From CAZLKT01 sp964560205 (GTDB lineage: Bacteria > Pseudomonadota > Alphaproteobacteria > Holosporales > Holosporaceae), in NCBI GenBank assembly GCA_964560205.1, contig CAZLKT010000005.1, positions 1 through 49,551 on the forward strand: a stretch of DNA of 49,551 bases. Reading direction: 5' to 3'. Both the position numbers and the translations under genes were made by a program. The number at the start of each line of letters is the position of its first letter. Position 1 is the stretch's first letter. Under the pieces are notes generated by a model. It made no database searches and was not told the origin of the DNA. It saw only the letters and a program-made list of their open reading frames with translations. Of the stretch, positions 43,467-49,551 are shown in pieces.

Positions 43467-44038
43467 CTAGCTTGCCATAGCCTCCCACAGGTTATTGTAC
43501 CTTTCATATACTTTTGGATCGCACCTTTGTTTCATATCTTCTTTTATGTTGTCAAACCTCTTGAAGAGGTGATCTGCTCTTTCTTTTAGTTCGTTATGCT
43601 TCTCTCGTATTCGTGCTCCTATTTTTTTATTTTTTCTGCATTCTTCATTTATGAGTATAACGTTGGAAAAAAGAAGCTGTGTATTTTTTTACAAGACTCT
43701 CAATATCGTCTTTTTATCTGGCATGGCCAATAGCAATATGTACTCTGCCTTTTTTCATAGTGCTAAAAAATTTTTTCAGTTTCCCTTTATTGTCTGGATC
43801 CAGCATGCATGCGAAGTTCTCACTTTTTTTCACAAAGACATGTCTCCATTGAGCATATCATCTGTTTGTAGTGATTTTTTAAGGTATCCATAAGGTGGTC
43901 TATCTTGTGGAGAGTTCTTGTTGTTTCTGCGTTGATGCGTTCATGCACTGTATCATTATTTCCAAGGATACCTTGCAAAGAGAAGGGAAAGCCATGCATA
44001 CCGTATGTGTTTGTGCTGTCGAGAGAACGTATTGTCAC
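43467..44038 (-). pseudogene. decayed fourth member of the exported family
   Basis: This stretch has no intact gene, but minus-strand fragments in different frames read as parts of one protein. The first piece (44038-43820) is 72 aa; the next ends in GHAR at a stop near 43714; another follows with DDIESLVKKYTASFFQRYTHK (split by stops). The last piece ends at a TAG at 43467 and reads LFKRFDNIKEDMKQRCDPKV then YERY. This matches the C-terminal LFRKFSTIKNNIMKKCDKKT and EEY of the neighbouring 625-aa protein. No signal peptide or start region remains, and the GGY[ED]G ending is absent. At least two frameshifts are needed to join the pieces. Confidence 0.65.
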
Positions 44039-45912
44039 TCATCATCATCGAGTTCTATTGCGATTTTTGCTCTTTTCTTTTTTCCAAATTTCTCTGAAAT
44101 CCCTTCATAACCGCCCATACCCACGTACTCTTCCAAAGTTTTTTTATCACATTTTTTCATGATATTATTTTTGATGGTGGAGAACTTGCGAAAAAGCTTA
44201 TATGCAAGCTCTTTGAGCAGAGAGGTTTCTATCATAAAGTTGGTATCTAATGTATGAAAAAGTTGGTGGTCTTTATCTTTATATTTTGCACGTAGTTCTT
44301 CTATTTCATGAAGACGATAGAAGATGCCTGCCATTTCAAACACGCGCAGGGTGATATGACTTTGATGGGAAATTCGTGGTTCCAGTAAAGATGCTGTTTG
44401 CATGACGTTATGAAGATCTTTGATGCTCATGCTAAAATTCATGACTGATGCGAGCAATTGATCTATGGCAAAGAGAACAAAATAATTTGTGATGGGTTTT
44501 TTAGGACCTTTTTTACGTGCAGCTTTTGAAAAATTTTCTTGTATATTTTGTTTTTTTTTCTGCTGCCACAGGGACAAAAATTTATTGTAACCTTCTTTTT
44601 TATATTCCTGTAAAGTTTTAGGTGCGCATCTTGCTTTTATGTCTTTTTTCAATAATTTAACTTTTTTTAATAAAAGTTTCTTTCTTTTTTCTAATTTTTT
44701 GAACATTTCCGTGTGTTTATCTGATTTTTCGAAGATCTGAGAAAGTTTTTTTTGTTGAAGAAGAGCTTTTTCTTCGCAGGTGAGTTCTAGGTTTTGTTCT
44801 ATGGCACCGTAGCTATCCCTCATTTTTTCAATCTCACCAAAGGTTTCGTATAGTTTTCTCTTTTCAAAAAAGAAGATAATGCTATCCTGCAGCACGGATC
44901 CATACTCACTTTTTCTGGTGAAATCGTTGGGCACCATCTCGCTTTCTTGCATGAGCTCCAGTACCTCTTGTTCTGGGGAGCGGTGATATGTGTGCTCTTT
45001 GATCCTTTTTTTTATATAATCCACCATAAAGAGAAGGAATGGGTTTGTTATGGTAGTGGAATGTTTTTGAAAACATTCTTTCATTGATTCTTTTACCACC
45101 TCTATTTTCATACGTAAAAGTTTTTTTTCTGCTTCGATTAAGTTATTTTCTTGAATTTTTTTTTGGTCTTTTTCGATTTCTAAGCGTTCTTTGAAAGCTT
45201 TTAAGAGCTTTTGTACAATTTGTGAGAAATCTTGTGTGGTTTGTAAGGGTGTTTCTGTAGTTTGTAAGGGTGTTTCTGTAGTTTGTAAGGGTGTTTCTGT
45301 AATTTGTAAGGGTGTTTCTGTAGTTTGTGAGATCTCTTGTATAATTCTTGAGAGATTTTGTGCATTTTGTGAGGTGTATATTTCTTTTATTATAAGATTT
45401 TCTATTACTTCTTTTTCTATTATTGAAGCTTCATTTATTTTTTTAAGCGCGCTTAGGGTTCTGATAGTATCTGTGGTGCGATGTAAAAAACTGTCGATAT
45501 TTTGAAACAATGTGTTGATGTTCTCTTTTTTCTGAGGTGCAAGATTAATAGCCTTTTGGTTGAGGTCCTGTAAGAATTCTGTAATCTCTGGGTTGATTTC
45601 TGCTCTTTTTACGATTTTCTTTAATATTTTTTGTATGTAATAGATCATATATGGTTTTTGAAAGTTAATCTTTTGCATGATTTTTTTCATGAACTCCGCA
45701 CTTTTTTCTCTTTCCTTAGAAAATGCGAGAGTTTCTTGGTCGGGAGTGCCCTCAGATTTTGTGTGGTTCACAGGAGCATGGGCAGTGCCCTCAGGGTTCT
45801 TTGGATTTCCAAAGGTATGGGGGATAGATTTTTTCTGTGACAGCTTCATGGCATAGCTCAGCTTTCCTGTGCAGATCATGGAAATAAAAACAAAAATTAA
45901 GATATTTTTCAT
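44035..45912 (-). CDS. exported coiled-coil protein with two C-x-x-K-EY-GY boxes (family member 2)
   Basis: The 625-aa product begins MKNILIFVFISMICTG, a Sec signal peptide with likely cleavage after SYA near residue 21. The mature part is Lys/Glu-rich and helical. Near residues 195-225 a 7-residue unit TTETPLQ is repeated. An internal box reads IKARCAPKTLQEYKKEGY near 425, followed after about 40 residues by a hydrophobic YFVLFAIDQLL segment. The C-terminal box is IMKKCDKKTLEEYVGMGGYEG (two parts: IMKKCDKK and EEYVGMGGYEG), ending about 15 residues before the stop. A further degenerate box around SMKECF and PFLLFMVDYI occurs near 280-300. Function unknown. Confidence 0.8.
   Translation of the reverse strand: MKNILIFVFISMICTGKLSYAMKLSQKKSIPHTFGNPKNPEGTAHAPVNHTKSEGTPDQETLAFSKEREKSAEFMKKIMQKINFQKPYMIYYIQKILKKIVKRAEINPEITEFLQDLNQKAINLAPQKKENINTLFQNIDSFLHRTTDTIRTLSALKKINEASIIEKEVIENLIIKEIYTSQNAQNLSRIIQEISQTTETPLQITETPLQTTETPLQTTETPLQTTQDFSQIVQKLLKAFKERLEIEKDQKKIQENNLIEAEKKLLRMKIEVVKESMKECFQKHSTTITNPFLLFMVDYIKKRIKEHTYHRSPEQEVLELMQESEMVPNDFTRKSEYGSVLQDSIIFFFEKRKLYETFGEIEKMRDSYGAIEQNLELTCEEKALLQQKKLSQIFEKSDKHTEMFKKLEKRKKLLLKKVKLLKKDIKARCAPKTLQEYKKEGYNKFLSLWQQKKKQNIQENFSKAARKKGPKKPITNYFVLFAIDQLLASVMNFSMSIKDLHNVMQTASLLEPRISHQSHITLRVFEMAGIFYRLHEIEELRAKYKDKDHQLFHTLDTNFMIETSLLKELAYKLFRKFSTIKNNIMKKCDKKTLEEYVGMGGYEGISEKFGKKKRAKIAIELDDDE
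45240..45323 (-). repeat. 21-base tandem repeat in family member 2
   Basis: Four nearly identical 21-base units (45240-45260, 45261-45281, 45282-45302 and 45303-45323) encode the heptapeptide TTETPLQ with ITETPLQ as a variant. Only one base differs among the units, suggesting recent expansion. Confidence 0.9.
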
Positions 45913-45945
45913 TGAGTTTTTTTGTTCTTTTATGTATTTTAAAAA

Positions 45946-45973
45946 AGTATAGCATTATAAAAATTTTTTTCAA
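45946..45973 (-). promoter_or_regulatory. promoter box of family member 2
   Basis: TTGAAA (45973-45968) and TATACT (45951-45946) are 16 bases apart on the minus strand. The TTGAAA lies 56 bases upstream of the start codon and is preceded by CA, as in the other two family genes. Confidence 0.6.
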
Positions 45974-46100
45974 TGCGAACAATGGTTCAAGGTGGCGTCT
46001 GTTCTGGTATTCTCTTCTCCTGAGAACCCATGGAAGGATTCCTATAAGAAAATATTTTTGAGAGCATAAAAGAGGACAGGGGGAGCTCTACACTTTGGAC

Positions 46101-46138
46101 GGAAAAAAGTGAGGAGAAACCTCTTACAGTTTCTCCAG
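46101..46138 (-). terminator. rho-independent terminator of family member 3
   Basis: On the minus strand GGAGAAAC (46136-46129) pairs with GTTTCTCC (46120-46113) around an 8-base loop, and TCAC plus a six-T run (46108-46103) follows. It lies about 30 bases after the stop codon. Confidence 0.8.
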
Positions 46139-46168
46139 TGCTATGAAAATAGATTATGGTGTGTCACA

Positions 46169-48814
46169 TTAGAGTGCGCTTTTCTCTTCCTCTTCTTGAT
46201 GGAGGGGTTTGCTTGTTATGAGCGTTGCTTCATCATTTTTGCAACCATCATAGCCACCCATAGCGCGATATTCCTCGCAAGCCTTTTTGGAGGTTTCTTT
46301 TTTGATCATGGTTTTTATAGTATCAATCTCCTGAAGAATATGGCCCGTATTACCGTCTAATATGTCGCATATTTCATGAAATTTTTCTTGTACCGTGGGG
46401 TCGAGATTTTTATTTTTGGCATAATGCTGTTTCCATATGTTCTTCTGGAAATGAATGTTTTTTATCGTGTCTCCTGCCCATACAATGAAGTCTTTGTTAT
46501 TGGGGAGAGCCTCAGTCAGCTCTTTTATTGTTTTTGCTAGGACCTTATTTCTGAGGTTGTCTTCCATATAAGGATTCACAGCCAATACTCGCAACCTGTC
46601 TATGGCAAACAGCGGTATCCAGGTGGTTATGCCAGTTTTTTTGTTGACGTTTGTTTTTGCGTTGGCAGGATCCCAGTCTTTTGGCATGAATTTTTGTTTC
46701 AATGCTTTATATCCCTTTTTTGTGTACTCGTTGAGGATTTTTGGTGAACATTTTTCCATAATGTTTTCTTTTAAGGTGCGAGCGACCTCCAATAGCCTGT
46801 CTTTTTCTTTTGTGATGGCCTCTCTTTTTTTCTGAATCTTTTTTTCTATTTTTTCTTTTTCTGAATCCTTCTGTGTGCTCTCCGTGAATAGATCCTTCAG
46901 AGCACTTTCTTTCGACAGAAGAGCCATGATTTTTTGCTCTAACATTCTAAAGGCGTCCTCTTGACTTGGCATGATATCGCACATGTTCTTTGCGCTGGGT
47001 ACAGAGAGACTTTTTGCCTCTGGTGAAGATTTTGCAGATAAATCTTGGGAATCCACATTCACTTTATTTATTATATGTATGATAGCATCCATGAGGGTGA
47101 GGAGGAGTATAGGGTCTGCAGATTTTTTGAAGACTGGTATGTTGTGTTCCACCAATTTCTCTTTTGCGTAGCTTTTTCTGATTTTTTCTGATTGCTGCGC
47201 ATCCTCCCATTTGTCTCTGAAAAAGGCATATCCTTTCTTCATATAGTCTTCTTGAACCTTTGGAACGCATCTTTTTTTTATGATGAGTGCAATGTCGGCT
47301 GCCTGGAGAGTGAGGATTATTCCTTGCTGCATCAAATTTTGTCTTGTTCTGTCATGATGGGCTGTGTTTTTCTGCTGAGTACACACTGCGTTTGATTCAT
47401 CTCTTTTATCGAATATATCTTTTATTTCCGCATACAATTTCTCTATGTCTTCTCTTATGTCACTCAGTTCAGGAATGAAAAGTTCTTTTCTTGCGATCTC
47501 GAGTATTTCGTTTCCGGTTTTCTTATCCATGGACTCATACATGGGCGCTGTCATTAAGCTCGTTATGGCTAAAAGGACAAATGGACTTCTTATGATATAT
47601 TGTGGTGGGGTTACATCATTTTTTTGCTCTTTTAGGGGCTGAGATAGCCATGTGTCAAGTCCCCATTGAATGATGCGACTATAATGATCTTTCTCCCCAT
47701 ATTCTTTTAAAGCGGAAAACGTACAGTTTTTTTCTATATATTTTTTAAAATACTCAATAAAGTACGGTAGTTTTAATATCTTTTCATCCATTTCTTTTTC
47801 ATTCTTCATTGTCTGCTTAGTATTTATTATTTGCAAATTATCAGGTGATTGAATTTCCAAATTATTTCCTGCCATAGTCACGAGTTTTTTGTTTACATTT
47901 ATTGAATCTTTTAGCTCAGGATCATTTTGTGTTTCTCTTGTCAGATTTCTGCAATAATCTTTTGTATAAAAAACAGTCGTCGCGTCTATCAATATCTTTT
48001 GCCACTCGTTTTTCATGGACGGGATCTTGGATGCCAGAGGGAATAGACACATCAAATTTGGAAAAACATTCCATACTGATGAAAGAGAGGAATCGTCTGA
48101 GAGGGCTTGGGCGAGAAAATCTAGGAAAGTCAGTGCAAAAGTGTCGTTTGTCATATGCATGACGTGTGTTTTATAGTTTTGTGATACAAAGTCTTCTAAT
48201 ATTGTGGATGCTAGCCTCTTTAAAATTTTATCGCTTTCTCTTTTCATTACTGTTGTGGATGCTGTTTTGTTTTTTATACGCAAAAGTTGGTCATCTGTTA
48301 TCTCGCCTTTCACCATTCTCGTGGCAGCTTCTTTCCAAAAATCATCTCGCTCCTTTTTGGACACTCTTAAAAATTTCTCGTTGATGGTCTTAAATGTGTC
48401 AATAATGGAATTTTTGTGTGATGGCTCCAAAGCTAACAATGACATTTTCTTTTCTTCCAAAGCAAGAATCATTTCCTGTTTTACTCCTTCATCGTTTATG
48501 AATTCAGTGTTTTGTATCCACTCTCTTGTTTCTAAAGGGAGCCTTTCATCGCTGCTTTTTTCTTTTTTTACAGCTACTTCTCCTTTAGTGAGCAAATCAT
48601 CTGCAATTCTTGCCAATATGGTGGAGACAGAAAATATCTCGTCCAATATCTTGGATACTTTTTTTAAGGTTTCATCATGAGACATGATGTGGGATGATAT
48701 TTGTGCGTTGGATGATGATGAGTTGTTATGAGACATCTGAGAGGATCGTTCCATGGCGAAGACCCTTTCTTCTGTGCACAGGAACAGAAAAAAAAGTATT
48801 AAATGCTTTTTCAT
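46169..48814 (-). CDS. large exported coiled-coil protein with repeated C-x-x-K-EY-GY boxes (family member 3)
   Basis: The 881-aa product begins MKKHLILFFLFLC, a Sec signal peptide with likely cleavage after VFA at residue 20. AAGGAA precedes the ATG. The mature protein shows boxes at about 361-378 (IEKNCTFSALKEYGEKDHY), 512-529 (IKKRCVPKVQEDYMKKGY), 685-702 (IMEKCSPKILNEYTKKGY) and 838-857 (KKETSKKACEEYRAMGGYDG, where Cys is shifted). The first three are followed by an aromatic W/F position and, 30-50 residues later, a short hydrophobic segment (PFVLLAITSL, PILLLTLMDAI, IPLFAIDRL). So the protein looks like a chain of related modules with a terminal GGYDG cap. No catalytic motif is seen; family not recognised. 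Confidence 0.82.
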   Translation of the reverse strand: MKKHLILFFLFLCTEERVFAMERSSQMSHNNSSSSNAQISSHIMSHDETLKKVSKILDEIFSVSTILARIADDLLTKGEVAVKKEKSSDERLPLETREWIQNTEFINDEGVKQEMILALEEKKMSLLALEPSHKNSIIDTFKTINEKFLRVSKKERDDFWKEAATRMVKGEITDDQLLRIKNKTASTTVMKRESDKILKRLASTILEDFVSQNYKTHVMHMTNDTFALTFLDFLAQALSDDSSLSSVWNVFPNLMCLFPLASKIPSMKNEWQKILIDATTVFYTKDYCRNLTRETQNDPELKDSINVNKKLVTMAGNNLEIQSPDNLQIINTKQTMKNEKEMDEKILKLPYFIEYFKKYIEKNCTFSALKEYGEKDHYSRIIQWGLDTWLSQPLKEQKNDVTPPQYIIRSPFVLLAITSLMTAPMYESMDKKTGNEILEIARKELFIPELSDIREDIEKLYAEIKDIFDKRDESNAVCTQQKNTAHHDRTRQNLMQQGIILTLQAADIALIIKKRCVPKVQEDYMKKGYAFFRDKWEDAQQSEKIRKSYAKEKLVEHNIPVFKKSADPILLLTLMDAIIHIINKVNVDSQDLSAKSSPEAKSLSVPSAKNMCDIMPSQEDAFRMLEQKIMALLSKESALKDLFTESTQKDSEKEKIEKKIQKKREAITKEKDRLLEVARTLKENIMEKCSPKILNEYTKKGYKALKQKFMPKDWDPANAKTNVNKKTGITTWIPLFAIDRLRVLAVNPYMEDNLRNKVLAKTIKELTEALPNNKDFIVWAGDTIKNIHFQKNIWKQHYAKNKNLDPTVQEKFHEICDILDGNTGHILQEIDTIKTMIKKETSKKACEEYRAMGGYDGCKNDEATLITSKPLHQEEEEKSAL

Positions 48815-48848
48815 AGTTTTTCCTTGTTTTTTTGTTTTTTCAAAAATA

Positions 48849-48876
48849 AGATTATATAAATTAAAAAAATTTTCAA
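48849..48876 (-). promoter_or_regulatory. promoter box of family member 3
   Basis: TTGAAA (48876-48871) lies 57 bases upstream of the start codon on the minus strand and is preceded by CA. A TATAAT (48856-48851) is 14 bases away; TAATCT (48854-48849) gives a 16-base spacer. The region is extremely A/T-rich, so the -10 choice is uncertain. Confidence 0.5.
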
Positions 48877-49138
48877 TGGTAGGAAAAAAATTTTTTTATT
48901 TTTTCATATAATAATTTTTGCATGGAGTACTATTTTATTGACAGGTCCCCGTTAGTCTTCTTCAAAAATATAGATTGGTTGAGAGAGGGGGGCCTTTTTT
49001 TCGGGCATGGCTTTTCTGTCTCTGTAGAAATCATTTTGGGGGTATACTGTCTTCTATTTTTCTATGGTTTTTTAGGAGCGTAAAAATGATCCCTCCTTGT
49101 CGCACTTATGAAAAGCATGACAAGAAGGGGAAAATTTC
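48877..49138. other. A/T-rich intergenic region before the disrupted stub
   Basis: I see no gene here on either strand. It holds long A and T tracts, a TATACT near 49043, and an inverted pair CTTGTC/GACAAG around 49098-49126 that could terminate the minus-strand stub. A 18-codon plus-strand frame at 49086 is too short to support. Confidence 0.4.
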
Positions 49139-49258
49139 TTAGAGAGATTTTTTCTCTTCTTCTTTATGATGAGGGCTTCTCGGTTCTTTTTTTTCTTCGA
49201 TCTTTTCAGGAGATTCGTTCAAAAATTTTTGTTTCATATCTTCTTTCTTTGCTCTTAG
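49139..49258 (-). pseudogene. C-terminal stub of a possible fifth family gene, cut by the IS
   Basis: A minus-strand frame runs from the insertion element edge to TAA at 49139-49141, encoding about 39 residues. It starts LRAKKEDMKQKF, comparable to the KEDMKQRC of the pseudogene at 43467 and the KEEMKKRC of family member 1, and ends in a Lys/Glu/His-rich tail. There is no start codon for a full protein; the 5' part would lie beyond the element, outside the window. The match covers only a short stretch, so family membership is tentative. Confidence 0.45.
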
Positions 49259-49551
49259 GTAGTGTCGACATTTAGTATTTTGTGCTATAATATTTTAGCA
49301 TAAAGAAGGGAGGTTAGAATGTTATACGATTTAAGAGATGATCAATGGGACATAATAAAAGATATCTTACCAGGTAAGGATGGTGACAGGGGGCGAACTG
49401 GATTGGACAACCATAAGGGCCGTGATGTGGGTTGCAAGAACAGGCGCGCCATGGAGGGCGCTGCCACTAGAGTACGGCAAATGGCCTACAGTTCACAAAA
49501 GGTTTATGCGTTGGGCTAAAGCTGGTGTGTGGCAGATGATATTTCATACAT
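49259..49551 (+). mobile_element. IS5-family insertion sequence (left part, cut by window end)
   Basis: A transposase of the IS5 type begins at 49319, and GTAGTGTCGACA at 49259-49270 is the likely left end. TTAG at 49255-49258 fits the YTAR target of IS5-family elements. TATAAT at 49286-49291 with TGTCGA 17 bases upstream could drive the transposase. The right end is not in the window, so the inverted repeat and target duplication cannot be confirmed. Confidence 0.65.
49319..49551 (+). pseudogene. IS5-type transposase, N-terminal part with frameshift
   Basis: From the ATG at 49319, with GGGAGG upstream, the frame encodes MLYDLRDDQWDIIKDILPGK, then GDRGRTGLDN, typical of IS5-family transposase N-termini. 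Around 49409-49412 the frame changes: the family sequence continues in another frame from 49410 (TIRAVMWVARTGAPWRALP, then GKWPTVHKRFMRWAKAGVW). The original frame runs on to a stop at 49519 with unrelated residues. A few bases appear deleted after the GAC-AAC codons. The frame change is not at an A run, so programmed frameshifting is less likely than mutation. The remainder is cut by the window end. Confidence 0.8.

Noticed and set aside
49086..49142. An 18-codon plus-strand frame with AGGAG upstream before the insertion element
   Set aside because: Too short to support, and it lies antisense to the stub of the interrupted gene and over an inverted repeat.
49319..49551. Programmed ribosomal frameshift in the transposase
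   Set aside because: The frame change near 49410 is not at an A-rich slippery site and comes very early in the protein, so a mutation is the simpler explanation.

Overview
The window looks like a chromosome segment from an alphaproteobacterium, probably a host-associated (endosymbiont-like) lineage such as Holosporales or a relative. Alphaproteobacterial markers are a circularly permuted two-piece tmRNA gene, an alpha-type SspB adaptor next to it, a MipZ-type division ATPase, and a tuf-rpsJ junction leading into the S10/spc ribosomal operons. The host-associated lifestyle and the order-level assignment are inferences.

Layout. 1-2965 (+): two coiled-coil genes of unknown function; the first is cut by the window edge and the second has a signal peptide. 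3125-16759 (+): tuf, then the S10 and spc ribosomal protein operons (rpsJ to secY) and adk. The usual neighbours rpsM, rpsK, rpoA and rplQ do not follow. Several ribosomal proteins carry unusual extensions, notably a histidine-rich tail on L3 and a long N-terminal extension on L30. 16898-24082: ubiE, an AmpG-like MFS permease, convergent ppdK, cspA, tatD and a metallo-beta-lactamase-fold hydrolase. 24105-31538 (-): sspB, the permuted ssrA, an amino-acid-type ABC transporter (ATPase, permease, binding protein), infB, nusA and tRNA-Trp. 31596-41143: mdh, then divergently potC-like permease, mipZ and xerC in one overlapping run; then on the minus strand secA, ruvA, ruvB, and a NUDIX-like gene without a normal start codon. 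SecA has a very long, basic, repeat-containing C-terminal tail.

41289-49258 (-) is the accessory region and the most novel part. It holds three large Sec-signal-bearing proteins (669, 625 and 881 aa) with no family I recognise. They share a repeated motif, roughly [KR]C-x-x-K-x-x-x-EY-x-x-x-GY, which ends each protein as a GGY[ED]G form. The best internal copies are followed by a spacer and a short hydrophobic segment, suggesting a modular architecture. All three genes have a TTGAAA box 55-57 bases upstream of the start codon, so they look co-regulated. A decayed fourth member lies between the first two, and the C-terminal stub of a possible fifth abuts an IS5-type element whose transposase is frameshifted and runs off the window end.

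The housekeeping part combines translation (ribosomal proteins, EF-Tu, IF2, NusA, tRNA-Trp), ribosome rescue (tmRNA plus SspB), export (SecY and SecA), DNA repair and segregation (RuvAB, XerC, MipZ) and central metabolism (Mdh, PpdK, Adk). All functional calls come from reading the translated sequences and recalled family motifs; no database search was run.
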